A DNA stretch of 64,000 bases, taken from contig NZ_JABMCZ010000001.1 in assembly GCF_013186535.1 (NCBI RefSeq), positions 1,488,001 to 1,552,000 of the forward strand. The letters are read 5' to 3'. The position numbers and the translations under genes were made by a program. Source of the stretch: Nocardia terpenica. Its GTDB lineage: Bacteria > Actinomycetota > Actinomycetes > Mycobacteriales > Mycobacteriaceae. The stretch's first letter is position 1. The number at the start of each line of letters is the position of its first letter. Under the pieces are notes generated by a model. It worked only from the letters and a program-made list of their open reading frames with translations. It was not told where the DNA came from and did not search any database. Below, piece by piece: positions 14,883 to 24,600 of the stretch.

Positions 14883-15773
14883 ATGAGCGCGTTCGCCGCC
14901 CCTGAGCTGGAGGCCGCATATTTCGGGGCCTACGACGCGGTGCTGGCACAGTGGCCCGTACCGGTCGAGACGGCAGATCTTGCGGGCCGATACGGAACGA
15001 CACGGGTCACGTCCGCCGGACCGTCCGCAGGACAGCCGCTGGTCCTGCTCCACGGATACAGTGGCACCTCCGGGATGTGGTATCCGGTCGTCGGTTCACT
15101 GGCCGAGGAGCATCGCGTGCGGGCCGTGGACATCATGGGCGAGCCGGGCCGTAGTCGACACACCGGCGCGGCCTTGACCAGCATGGACGATCTCGTGGAC
15201 TGGCTGGCCGAAACATTCGACCTGCTCGGGCTACCCACGGCCGACCTGTGCGGCCAATCTCTGGGCGGTCACCTCGCGCTCCGGTTCACCCTCGCCCATC
15301 CCGAACGGGTGCGACGGCTGGTCCTGCTCGACCCGCCCCTGGTCTTCGCCGGGCTCAGCCCCGAATTCGAGGAGCTGGGCCGAAACCGCGACCCGCACCC
15401 CACATTCGAGGCCGCCCGCGCGATGCTGGCGCCGGGCACCACCCCCGGCAGCGGGCAGGCGCACGTGGAGGCCTACCTCGACCTGCTCGCTCACGGAGCC
15501 GCGCACTTCCCGGCCTCGCCGATCGTCTATCCCCACCTGCCGGACGGGCTGACGCGCCTGCCGGTCCCGACCCTCGTCGCACTGGCCGGAGCGAGCCAGG
15601 TGCACGATTCGCAGGCGGCTGCGGAGGCCGCGCGGCGTGCCGGGGCCCATACGGTGATCGTCCCTGGCGCCGGACACAGCCTCCTGGCCGACATCGAACC
15701 CGCCCGCAGCCTCGTCCTCGAACACCTCCGGCGAACGGACCCGCCGGTCGCGGCGCAGTCCTCGGACGACTGA
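14883..15773 (+). CDS. Alpha/beta hydrolase divergent from TetR
   Basis: A protein of 296 residues: LVLLHGYSGTSGMW oxyanion loop, DIMGEPGRSRHTG, nucleophile elbow LCGQSLGGH (Ser), and a His in GAGHSLL. The ATG has AAAGGAG 5 nt upstream. The layout resembles the hydrolase at 3567-4406 (same GEPG stretch), so a common ancestor is likely. The substrate is unknown. Regulation by the adjacent TetR protein is inferred from gene arrangement. Confidence 0.87.
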   Translation: MSAFAAPELEAAYFGAYDAVLAQWPVPVETADLAGRYGTTRVTSAGPSAGQPLVLLHGYSGTSGMWYPVVGSLAEEHRVRAVDIMGEPGRSRHTGAALTSMDDLVDWLAETFDLLGLPTADLCGQSLGGHLALRFTLAHPERVRRLVLLDPPLVFAGLSPEFEELGRNRDPHPTFEAARAMLAPGTTPGSGQAHVEAYLDLLAHGAAHFPASPIVYPHLPDGLTRLPVPTLVALAGASQVHDSQAAAEAARRAGAHTVIVPGAGHSLLADIEPARSLVLEHLRRTDPPVAAQSSDD

Positions 15774-16210
15774 GTGCGGCACTGATCACGCAAACCGTGC
15801 CGGATCCAGTATTGGCGTGCCGTTGACAACGGCCCGGCCCCAAACAGCAGCCCACATGGTGTCGTCTGGTGGCTGTGCGGAGTCTGCCAGCAGCCGTTCG
15901 CCATCCGAACAAGCAATGATTCCCAGGAATCAACGATGCCGGTTTTGATCCCTAGGCATCAAAATCTTTGAGGCATAGGAATCAAGCGCGGTCGTTCTTG
16001 TCGATGGTTCCTCTTATCGTTGAGCGAGTAGGTTTTTCGCGAGTGCCGGGTGCTGTGTCGCCGGTAGCCATACCGGGCCGGGCTGTGTTTCGAAGCTGTA
16101 GAGGCTGTTTGAGATGGGGTGTCGGAGCTTGTGGTAGGAGTACGCCGGGTTGCTGGACGGAGTTGTTGGTTCCTACATGGAGTTTCGCGTGAGTATGTCG
16201 GTGGTGCCGC
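15774..16210. other. Gene-free stretch with two palindromes
   Basis: No convincing coding region is seen in either strand. The stretch contains GATTCC-CA-GGAATC (15918-15931) and the perfect dyad TTTTGAT-N8-ATCAAAA (15943-15964), followed by further GGAATCAAG sequence at about 15980. Local AT content is higher than around it. The region may be remnant mobile DNA or a regulatory site. GAGGCTGTTTGAGATGGGG at about 16100 is reminiscent of insertion-sequence ends, but no partner end was found. Confidence 0.5.
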
Positions 16211-16240
16211 ACCGTGTGGGGCCGTGCGGCCCCACACGGT
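16211..16240. terminator. Strong stem-loop terminator
   Basis: ACCGTGTGGGGCC (16211-16223) and GGCCCCACACGGT (16228-16240) form a perfect 13-bp stem on a GTGC loop, just past the 3' end of the minus-strand acetyltransferase gene. Confidence 0.75.
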
Positions 16241-16246
16241 GATCGG

Positions 16247-16762
16247 TTATATGCCGAATGGTGCGGCGTATCGGATTGTGCCGCAGGGCAGCGGGTGTCG
16301 GGCGTCGAGGGTGAGGGCCATCAGGGCCTCGTCCGGGACGTCGATGGTGATCCCGATTCCGTGCGTGCTGGCACGGGTGAAACCGAACCGCGGATAGTAG
16401 CTCGGGTGTCCGAGTACGGTGACGAAGCGTTCGCCGGTGCCGGTGGCGGCCCGCAGCGCCGCACGCACGGCGGCGTCTCCGACGCCGGTGTTCTGGTGTT
16501 CGGGCCACACGGCCACCGGGCCCAGGCACAGGGCCGGGACATCACCGATGTGGCAGCGGGTCAGCAGCGCATGCCCGACAGGCGTGCCGTCGTCGTCGGT
16601 GGCGACGAGGGACAGGCCGTCGATCCACGCCGGGTCGGTGCGCAATGCCTCGACCAGATCGGCCTCTTGTGCGGTATCGAACGCCGCCAGATCGATCTCA
16701 CGGATGACGGGGATGTCGGCGCTGATTTCCGCGCGCGTGATCCAGGTATGACGAATTGTCAT
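16247..16762 (-). CDS. GNAT-family N-acetyltransferase
   Basis: A protein of 171 residues. It has the GNAT acetyl-CoA fold: VGHALLTRCHI, LGPVAVWPEHQNTGVGDAAVRAALRAA (motif A with the Q-x-x-G-x-G/A loop written as QNTGVG) and GHPSYYPRFGFTRA. This resembles the YhbS-type group. The ATG at 16762 is chosen; a longer frame begins at 16798 with an AAGGA inside it. The substrate is unknown. The next upstream gene on the same strand is another GNAT, but the two are not closely similar. Confidence 0.86.
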   Translation of the reverse strand: MTIRHTWITRAEISADIPVIREIDLAAFDTAQEADLVEALRTDPAWIDGLSLVATDDDGTPVGHALLTRCHIGDVPALCLGPVAVWPEHQNTGVGDAAVRAALRAATGTGERFVTVLGHPSYYPRFGFTRASTHGIGITIDVPDEALMALTLDARHPLPCGTIRYAAPFGI

Positions 16763-16845
16763 CGTAGGAAGAATTCCTTCGTGTTCGTGTGAATTCATGT
16801 GAATGCCGCCGCGGCAACCTCGCGCGACAGCGAAGGGAAGACGAA

Positions 16846-17391
16846 TCAGGCCGTCGGCCGGGGTCGCCCGCTCACCAGAGCGTCGTTGCCCTCGGTGCGA
16901 GTCATACGCAGTTCGATGACATTCTCGTCGGCGGACGTGGCCTGTCGCTGGAACCCGGACTTCTCCAGTACCCGCACCGACGCGGGATTCGACAGTTCCA
17001 CCTTCGCGAACACCGTACGCACCTCTGGTGCGGTGAACGCGAACTCGGACAACGCCCGCACGGCCTCCGGCGCATAGCCGCGACCACGCCGAGACGACAC
17101 GATGCCGTAACCGATTTCGAGTGCGCGATTACTCGGCGGCCAGAACAAGCCGATCGATCCGACGATCAGCCCGCTGCCGCGTTCGACAACCAGCCGATGA
17201 CCATACCCGGTCAGCCAGCCGGGATGATCCGACATCAGACCGGCAACGACCCGATCCCCCTCGGCCGGGAAGTCGGCGGCCCAGTGCGGCAGACGCTGGC
17301 CCGCGAGCACAGCGTCGATCTCGGCGCGAGTCCAGCGACGCAGAACAAGACGTTCGGTGACGACCTCGGTCACCGGGGAAACAGAAGACAA
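16846..17391 (-). CDS. RimJ/RimL-type GNAT acetyltransferase
   Basis: A protein of 181 residues. It has the RimJ/L pattern: TERLVLRRWTRAEIDAVL at the N-terminus, GSIGLFWPPSNRALEIGYGI, RRGRGYAPEAVRALSEFAF (acetyl-CoA loop RRGRGYA) and NPASVRVLEKSGF. Such enzymes acetylate protein N-termini or small amines such as antibiotics. The gap of 83 nt to the next GNAT gene is compatible with an operon. Confidence 0.87.
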   Translation of the reverse strand: MSSVSPVTEVVTERLVLRRWTRAEIDAVLAGQRLPHWAADFPAEGDRVVAGLMSDHPGWLTGYGHRLVVERGSGLIVGSIGLFWPPSNRALEIGYGIVSSRRGRGYAPEAVRALSEFAFTAPEVRTVFAKVELSNPASVRVLEKSGFQRQATSADENVIELRMTRTEGNDALVSGRPRPTA

Positions 17392-17645
17392 GGAAACTCC
17401 AGATCGTGGGAAACGATCCGGTCATGCGTCAGCGCACGAACCGGACGAGGACATGCCGAACACGGCCCGTGACGGCCATATTCATCAGCTCCTTCGTTCC
17501 GGTCACAACGCGCGTCCTGCGCGAGACCAACCGTAACAGGACCAACGTCAGCGACAAAGTCCAGCGAACCAACAGCCGCCGATCCCAGCTTGCCGAACCC
17601 GACGAGCGATCTCGAATCCTGCTTCGCTCAGGGAGAATCGACGCC

Positions 17646-18479
17646 ATGGCCGATCTGACGCTGACGCCCGAACGTCGTGATCAACTGGCCACCCTGCTCG
17701 GCGACCCGAACCGCCTCCGCAGCGAGTATCCGAAGGTTGCCGACTACCTGGACGCGGCGATGCTGCCCGGCAGCGGCGACGACCAGGCCGACGCCGCATT
17801 CGACCTCCGGTTCGTGAACTACATGACCGGAGGCGACGCACAGAGCCGAAACCCCTACTGGGACATCGTTGCTCCATCGGTCTCGCTACGTGACAGCCGT
17901 CGAGTGGTCGACGGTGGCCGCCTCCAGGGCAGTGCGCGGCTGGGTTTCGCGCAGACGATTCTGCAGGCGGTCTACGCCTACGCCATCCCGTCGCCCGAGA
18001 CGATCAGCTGGATGACGGATTTCTGCGCTGGCCGCAGCGTGGTCGAAATCGGTGCCGGGCGCGGGTATTGGGCGGCGCAGTTGACTGCCGCCGGTCTGAC
18101 CGTCGACGCCTACGACTCCGAACCACCAGATGCCGCCGAGAACGTCTCGTTCCCCGGCGCATCCGGACAACGCGATACTTGGCATCCTGTCGGCGATCTC
18201 ATGTCGTTCGCCGAGCGAATCCGCGGTCGATCCGACCACGTACTGCTCCTATGCTGGCCACCCGGCTGGGGCAACGACATGGCATCGACAGCGCTCGCCG
18301 AATTCGAACGCACCGGGGGTGATCGCCTGGTGTTCATCGGCGAGCCCAAGGGCGGCAAGACCGGCGATGATGCGTTCTTCGATGCCCTAGCGTCAGGGTG
18401 GAAGTTGGAATCGGAAGATCCGCAGTACGTTTCGTGGTGGAACCTCAGTGATGTGGCTCGAGCCTGGGTGCGCCACTAA
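17646..18479 (+). CDS. SAM-methyltransferase-like protein of unknown function
   Basis: A protein of 277 residues. An N-terminal helical part (MADLTLTPERRDQLATLL) is followed by VVEIGAGRGYWAAQLTAAGLTVDAYDSEPPD, a clear class I methyltransferase motif I and acidic strand-2 end, then HVLLLCWPPGWG (motif IV region) and LVFIGEPKGG. It shows no other domain. The methyl acceptor is unknown. The ATG at 17646 follows GAATCGACGCC without a strong ribosome site. It lies in the accessory segment before a decayed SDR gene. Confidence 0.72.
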   Translation: MADLTLTPERRDQLATLLGDPNRLRSEYPKVADYLDAAMLPGSGDDQADAAFDLRFVNYMTGGDAQSRNPYWDIVAPSVSLRDSRRVVDGGRLQGSARLGFAQTILQAVYAYAIPSPETISWMTDFCAGRSVVEIGAGRGYWAAQLTAAGLTVDAYDSEPPDAAENVSFPGASGQRDTWHPVGDLMSFAERIRGRSDHVLLLCWPPGWGNDMASTALAEFERTGGDRLVFIGEPKGGKTGDDAFFDALASGWKLESEDPQYVSWWNLSDVARAWVRH

Positions 18480-18482
18480 GCG

Positions 18483-18766
18483 ATGCCTGCGAATCGAGCC
18501 CGCGTCGCTCTCGGCACCGGCGCCAATCGGGGAATCGGACGAGAAGTCGCGCGACAACTGCTGCTGCGCACATCACCACTGACGCGGATCGTCAACGTCA
18601 AAATCAATTCTGCTGCGCCCGGCTACACCGCGACCGATATGAACCGTGGTGCGGGCGTCCGTAACTGTCGAGCAAGGTGCCGCTGCCGTCGTGCAACTCG
18701 CGCTGTTGCCGGGATGACGGACCGTCCGGCGGGTTCTTCAACGACGAAGGCGCCGTAATGTGGTAA
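18483..18766 (+). pseudogene. Decayed short-chain dehydrogenase
   Basis: The first 26 codons give a proper SDR start (RVALGTGANRGIGREVARQL), then the sequence jumps to VNSAAPGYTATDMN-like residues (KINSAAPGYTATDMNRG), so most of the central part, with the catalytic Ser, Tyr and Lys, is missing. A frameshift near 18655 follows; in the next frame one reads SVTVEQGAAAVVQLALLP and then, in another, GGFFNDEGAVMW to a stop at 18766. An internal deletion plus frameshifts make it non-functional. Confidence 0.8.
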
Positions 18767-18877
18767 ATCAAGCTTCCCACTGACGCGATGAAGCCACCAC
18801 GATGTGTCGGGTGCAGGTGAGATGCTTTGGCTTCCTGTTCAATTCGCGGAGGCTCGAGTAGTGAGCCTGACGGTCGT

Positions 18878-19810
18878 TCAGCTCGGTGCCGGGTGAGCCA
18901 CCGCCGAGCGGTCGCGTCCGGTGCCCCTGGCGATCTCGAAAACGTCGTCATCGATCGTGATCGAGCTGTGCGTGATCCACTCGATCCACTCCGGTGGCCA
19001 CTGCGTCGCGGTCGACCAACGCAATCCGGTGAGGTCGATCCCCTCCAGGTTTTCCCCGCGCAAATCTGCGCCCCTGACATCGTTCAAGACGCCGTAAAAC
19101 ACCTGCAGGCTGTGGGAGAGGCGGCGGCTCCACTGGTGGAGGTCGCGAGCGCGCTGCACCACCGCCTCTCGGCTGCCGCGAACGCCAGCGGAAGCGAAGA
19201 CGTTGATGCGATCCAAAGCTTGGAAGCGATCGAGGCCAAGTTCCTGATACGCGGCGAGCACATCGGGCGGTGCATAGCTGAAAAGGTCGCTGCCGAAGAA
19301 GAGCTCGACGATGCGAATGATGTCGGTGACGTATCCGGTGACCGTCTGTGCGTGTGCCCTTCTGCTGCGCCGCTGCTCGAAGCGGCCGAGGATTCCGTAC
19401 GGTTCCTGATTCGGCTGAGACGAGTTGACCAAGTAGAGCCGCAGGTGATCGGTGATGCTGAGCAGTTCCCCCGCCAGCATGTAGGCATCGTCAAGGCCGC
19501 CCGCCAGGTTGGAACGGAGACGAAATCGTTGCTGTGGTGGGATTCGTGCTCGGAATACCGAGGCCGGATCAGCAGAGCCATGCTCGTTCGGTGGCAGCTG
19601 CGGGTTGCTCTCGACGGATCGACGTTCGGGTGCGGCAATGGTCCGAGTGGATCGGTCGGCATAGGTTGGTCGAGGACCAGCCGACAGGGGCAGCGGTCGG
19701 TGAGAAGCGGCGGCGGCGATCCTGTCGAAGAAGGTGACTGGGCGGTTCACCGGATGCCCGACGGCGACGGGTGCGGTGAGGCGGCGATGAAACCGGGCGT
19801 ATACGCTCAT
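18878..19810 (-). CDS. Unrecognised protein with pentapeptide-like C-terminus
   Basis: A protein of 310 residues. I do not recognise a full-length family. The first 100 residues are Pro/Arg-rich and probably disordered. The middle is helical (LDDAYMLAGELLSITDHLRLYL, VTDIIRIVELFFGSDL), and an RR-rich FEQRRSRRAHA suggests nucleic-acid or membrane contact. Near the C-terminus DVRGADLRGENLEGIDLTGLRW has the A-D/N-L-x-x pentapeptide-repeat pattern. Its ATG overlaps the stop of the upstream gene (19807-19810), so the pair is co-translated. Confidence 0.7.
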   Translation of the reverse strand: MSVYARFHRRLTAPVAVGHPVNRPVTFFDRIAAAASHRPLPLSAGPRPTYADRSTRTIAAPERRSVESNPQLPPNEHGSADPASVFRARIPPQQRFRLRSNLAGGLDDAYMLAGELLSITDHLRLYLVNSSQPNQEPYGILGRFEQRRSRRAHAQTVTGYVTDIIRIVELFFGSDLFSYAPPDVLAAYQELGLDRFQALDRINVFASAGVRGSREAVVQRARDLHQWSRRLSHSLQVFYGVLNDVRGADLRGENLEGIDLTGLRWSTATQWPPEWIEWITHSSITIDDDVFEIARGTGRDRSAVAHPAPS

Positions 19811-20196
19811 TCGAGGCTCCCCGATTCCTCACGGGCTTCAACAGTGCTGTCGAGTGGCGTTTGGAGCCCAGGTAGCTGAGTGCCAAGGTCTTTGTAGGCG
19901 AAAGCGCGGGTGAAGATGAGGGATGCGCATACCCCGGCCCACGCCGCGTCGTGATACGAGGACACGACCTTCACCAGGGTCAGCACCGCTACCCCACCCC
20001 CGGCTACCAGCAGGCGCAGCAACACGGTACCCCAGTAGAACCCGGCAGTCTGGAGCTCCGGATACCGCCCCCGACGGATCTCGTACCGGCTGCGCCACGG
20101 GTTCCGGTGATACTTACGACGGAACAGTTCCAGCTCAGCCACGCCCGCGACAAACGCTGCACCACTTGCCAATACAGCAAATTGCACTGCGTTCAC
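19807..20196 (-). CDS. Small membrane protein of unknown function
   Basis: A protein of 129 residues. The N-terminal segment NAVQFAVLASGAAFVAGVAEL and the later TVLLRLLVAGGGVAVLTLVKVV are predicted membrane helices, separated by a basic stretch (RRKYHRNPWRSRYEIRRGRY). A weaker third helix (AAWAGVCASLIFTRAF) may follow. It overlaps the pentapeptide-like gene by 4 nt and is upstream of it. The pair may be one functional unit at the membrane. No known family was recognised. Confidence 0.7.
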   Translation of the reverse strand: MNAVQFAVLASGAAFVAGVAELELFRRKYHRNPWRSRYEIRRGRYPELQTAGFYWGTVLLRLLVAGGGVAVLTLVKVVSSYHDAAWAGVCASLIFTRAFAYKDLGTQLPGLQTPLDSTVEAREESGSLE

Positions 20197-20382
20197 AATG
20201 GTAGGGTATCGCTGTCCGGTCCGAGACCGCGCCCGATCCCACAGAAGACAGCCCCGCGCAGAGTCAAGACACTCGACGCGACCGTCACCGAGCAGGACGA
20301 CACCGTCAAGTTCCTTCTGATCGCCGCCGCGGTGCTGGTGGTCCTGCGCGTCGTACTCGGCATTGTCGCCTGGCTCACCTGA
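20182..20382 (+). CDS. Possible single-span membrane peptide
   Basis: An open frame of 66 codons from a TTG at 20182 ends in VKFLLIAAAVLVVLRVVLGIVAWLT, a convincing membrane helix. The start is poor, has no clear ribosome site, and overlaps the N-terminus of the divergent gene. The helix may be real coding sequence or chance. Alternative starts upstream run through the opposite gene. Confidence 0.25.
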   Translation: MHCVHNGRVSLSGPRPRPIPQKTAPRRVKTLDATVTEQDDTVKFLLIAAAVLVVLRVVLGIVAWLT

Positions 20383-20494
20383 CTGTTAATGCGTACGCCT
20401 CAACCTGTTGTCGCGTATGCATCAACATGGTCGGTCAGAAGGCCAGATTCGTTGCCGCCCTGGCTGTTGCATAACCGTGCGTGTTCGTGGGGCC

Positions 20495-21475
20495 TTACTT
20501 CCGGCGGCGGGTTGGGTTGTTCCGCAAGTATCTGCGGCTGGTGCCAGGCCGCCTGGGCGTGGGCGGTTTCGGTGACTGAGAGGCCGGATATCTGATTTGG
20601 GCAGTGAGGAACGCATAGTCGGCGTGATGGCCAACCCGGAATGTTGCGGGTTCGACCGGATCCTGTTTGCCGAGGAAGAACAGCCAGCTCTTGGCTGTTG
20701 TGCCCACCTGTTCGCGGGCCTCCTGCTGAGCGACGCGGATCTCGAGTCGAAGTGCTGCACGGAGTTTTGGGTCCCATTGGGACCAGTCGATGACGACTCG
20801 ATATGAGCGAACGACCCGTGCTCGCGCTTCGCAGTCCCGCTCTCCGGCATACAGCGACACCTCGGCGGTTGTTTCGGTGAATACCGGGTCGGTACTCCAT
20901 GCCACCTGTGCGTAGAAGATCCGGAGGTGTGGGTATTGCACGATCTTGTCGGATTCCAGCCGCTTGAATGCGTATTGGTAGTGCTCCGCATCCACATCAG
21001 GAATGTTGATACGCAGGATCGTTCGACTATTCGGATAGCGAACGAAGGTCCGGCAGAACGGTCGGATCGTGGAGGCTGTGGCCTCCCGCAAGCCCCGGCT
21101 GGTGTCGGAATCATCGGAATCGGCATTGCTACGGCTGGAATGCTGAGCGGGTTCCACGCTCGAATTGGGATCGACTTGTTCGCGAGCGGTCGGTCGAACC
21201 AGCTGGTACGGCACACTGACTCCGCCGAGGCGTTCGGACCGCGCGGGTTCCAGTGGGCCTGCGTTCTTGATCAGGACAGGATCACCCGCGGCGTGGCATG
21301 TGGGTCGATGTCCAGGGTGTGCCCGGAAATGCGGCAGAACATGCTTCGATGTCAGTGCTACCGGAATCATCGAACATCCACACCCGATGCATTCATACGG
21401 TCCGCCGCCAGCGCTGTACGCCAGTTCGACTGCATCCACGATCAGCTTCCGACCGCTGTCCCATGCCTGATCCAT
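20495..21475 (-). CDS. Unrecognised protein with zinc-finger-like N-terminus
   Basis: A protein of 326 residues. Near the N-terminus YECIGCGCSM is followed 20 residues later by HVLPHFRAHPGHRPTC. This Cys/His array resembles the metal-binding CoiA-type N-terminus (C-x2-C, H-F-x-H, C). A low-complexity linker (SSRSNADSDDSDTSRG) separates it from a C-terminal domain with RTILRINIPDVDAEHYQYAFKRLE and many beta strands, ending in a basic tail (RRPGTSRRYLRNNPTRRRK). It is divergent from the helicase gene and could act with it. Confidence 0.68.
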   Translation of the reverse strand: MDQAWDSGRKLIVDAVELAYSAGGGPYECIGCGCSMIPVALTSKHVLPHFRAHPGHRPTCHAAGDPVLIKNAGPLEPARSERLGGVSVPYQLVRPTAREQVDPNSSVEPAQHSSRSNADSDDSDTSRGLREATASTIRPFCRTFVRYPNSRTILRINIPDVDAEHYQYAFKRLESDKIVQYPHLRIFYAQVAWSTDPVFTETTAEVSLYAGERDCEARARVVRSYRVVIDWSQWDPKLRAALRLEIRVAQQEAREQVGTTAKSWLFFLGKQDPVEPATFRVGHHADYAFLTAQIRYPASQSPKPPTPRRPGTSRRYLRNNPTRRRK

Positions 21476-21686
21476 ACCGGTTCTCCCACCCGGCCCGGCC
21501 GTGCTGCCGGTCCCCTACCATGGTGCCGCAGGCGGGCGTACACGCGCCTCACGCCGGTTGACGCGTCCACAGCGGGTGGCACGTATTCCGCGCTGCCGTC
21601 CGGTATTTCGGGGCCTCGATGGTGACGAGCGCCTCACTGATCGGTAGGGTTCTCGGCGCTGCGTGTCTGGAGGGAGGACGGGCTCG

Positions 21687-24600
21687 GTGGGGCGGAAACA
21701 GGGTGAGCGTGATCGGCAGGCGCGGATTCTGCGGTTTTGGCGGGCCGTCGAGTACTTCAGCCCGCCGAAGGTGGAGGCGGTCGACCATCGCAACCTGATG
21801 TTCGAGGTTCGGCGCGGCCGACCACTGCCCTGGGAGCCCGGGGGGCTGAACGCGCGGAAACCGAAGAGGGACAGGGTTTGGCGGCACACCGTGTATGCGG
21901 GGGTGTTCGCCATTGCCGACGTGCGGCCGGTGTTGGAGAGGGCGTTCGAGTTCACCGAGTCCGAGCGGGAGTTGGGCTCGGGCACGGGGGATAGTGCGCT
22001 GTTGAGCTTCGCGGTGGATGACAAGGGGCGGCTGTTGTCGGGCACGGCCACGCTATCGGGTTGTGGTTGGGCGGTGGGCCGGACGTTGTCGCCGGGGCCG
22101 GACGATACGAAGTGGCTGGACGGTTTCGATGCGGCCCAAGACATCGTCCGCAAGGTGGCGCTCGGGATCGGGACCGGCAAAGTCCCGGTGACTTCTTCCG
22201 ATCGGGCCGAGCGCAGGGGTCGTGCCCTGGGGCTCATCGCCGGGGCCGGCGCCCGGGTCGCGATCGATCTCGCGACCGGTGGATTGACGGCGATACCGGC
22301 AGTGTTGGGCGTGGTCGCGAGTCCGGCTCTCGGCCAGGCCGGTGCGAAGGCCGTCGAAAAGGTCGGCGATGCGTTCGCGAAAGATGCTGCGGAGGCGACG
22401 AAGTCGGCTATCGAACGACGCCGCGACGGTAAGGCGGGGGACGCGTCCGGCTCCGGTGACACCGGCACGCCCGCCGCCGCTCCGGGCAAGATACTCGATG
22501 TCGACGACTTGGTCGCGATTACTCGGTGGCTCGCCGAGGAGTTGGGCGTCGCCGAGGCGCTGCAACCGAACTCCATCCGGGTCAAGTGCGTCGAGGTCAA
22601 ACCGGACGAGCCGCCGAGCACCAACGAGATCCTGAACAGTTTCTATGTCGATGATCTGAAACTCGTCGCCGACGCGGCCGAGAGCGGCGATGTCGGCGTG
22701 GCGTTGGGCGACTTTCTGCGGGCCGAGGACGAGATCGGTGTCGCGCGGCGGGTGGATGTTCGCGAACGACCGGACATGGTTCTGGCAGCATTGACCCCGG
22801 GCGCCATGCCGGCCGGCCGTTGGCCCGCGGCGCCGGATCGCCCGCTCGCGGCGAGTCAGCAGTTCGCGGTCAACGACGCGGTCGGTCGCTTGATGTCGCC
22901 GCAAGCGCGCGGGGTGTACGCGGTGAACGGGCCGCCGGGCACCGGCAAGACGACCATGCTGCGTGACCTGATCGCGGCGATCGTGGTGGAGCGCGCCGGA
23001 CGGCTGGCGACGCTGGGGTCCGCCCGCGACGCCTTCGCGGGTGCCCCGCTGACATGGCCGACCGAGAGCGGATGGAACCGGCGGCTGTATCCCCTGCGAC
23101 CGGACCTTGCCGGATTCGAGATCGTCGTGGCCTCGGCCAACAACGGCGCGGTGGAGAACGTCACCCGCGAGGTGCCGGCCGAGAAGTCCATCGATCGGGC
23201 CACTTTCCCAGGGGCCGAATATCTTTCGGGACCCGCCACGCTAGCCACCGGGGTTCCGTGTTGGGGCGCGGTGGCGGCGGTGCTCGGGAATCGGGGCAAC
23301 CGCAGGCATTTCAGCGATACCTTCTGGTGGACCGATCCCGCCCGTCCCCGCAACGGAAGCAAGCCCGGCGAGGAAGCCGAACCCGACGAGGCTCCCTGCG
23401 GCCTGCATGTCTTGCTGCGGGAGTTGGAGGATGGTGCCGGTGAGCCGGTGATCTGGTCGGAGGCGGTGGCCCGATTCCGAGAAGCGCGCACGGAGGTCGA
23501 TCGACTCGCAAGGACGCGCACCGAACTGCTCGCCGTGCACACGCGACACGGCGGATCGGATGAGACGCTCGAGGGCCTGAAGAAGCAGGTCCAGCGGTGC
23601 GACGACCTCGTGCGGAAGCTGCGGGTCGAGCGCGCCGGCCTGATGATGAGCGTGGCGAATGCCGCCGAATGCGCGCGGCAGGCCAGCGTGGCGGCGGATG
23701 CCGCTGCCGACGATTGCCGCCGCGCGAGCGACGCCGTGGACGATGCGAAGTCCGCACGCGACGCCGCCACGGCCACCCTGCAAGGCCATCAGTCGTCCAA
23801 ACCGGGTTGGTGGAGGCGCCTCCGATCGTGGCGGGCCTACAGTGCGTGGCAGGCCCAGAATGCGGAGCTGGTCGGCGAGGCGCGAGCCGCCGCGCAGTGG
23901 GTCAAGGATGCCCAGGCACACGCCTCCGAGCTGGCAGGGACGTCACGTGACCGCGCGGGAGAGGCAGACGCAGCGAAGGCGGACCTGTCGGCCCGCGAGC
24001 AGCGAGTGAGTCGCTGCGACAACGACATCGCGCAGGCCGACCGTGACATGCGATCGGCCACCGATGCTGTCGCGCGACGGGAAGACGAGTTGCGCGCCGA
24101 GGCCGAGTTGCTCGCCCGGGCGCGTGCGCGCTGGCCGATCGCGATACCCGGATCGGAGTGGACGGCAGCGCCGGATGATGTCGCCGCCATGCGGCGGCGC
24201 GAGCTGTCCGCACCGTGGATGGACGAGGAGTTCGCCGCGGCCCGTTCACGACTGTTCCTGGCCGCCCTGGACTTGCACTGGGCGGTGTCCGCCAATGAGC
24301 CCGCCTTGATGCGCCGAAACCTCAACGCCGTCATGGATGTGGTCCGCGGCGAGGTTCCGGCGGGTTTCCCGGCGGAGAAGGCGCTCGCGGCCTGGCAGAT
24401 GCTGTTCTTCGTGGTGCCGGTGGTGTCCACGACGTTCGCGTCGTTGTCACGGATGTTCGCCGGCCTGGGTCGTGAGGCATTGGGCTGGCTGTTCGTCGAC
24501 GAGGCAGGCCAAGCGGTGCCACAGGCGTCGGTCGGCGCGCTGTGGCGGACACAGCGGGCGGTTGTGGTCGGCGATCCGCGCCAGCTGGAACCGATTGTCT

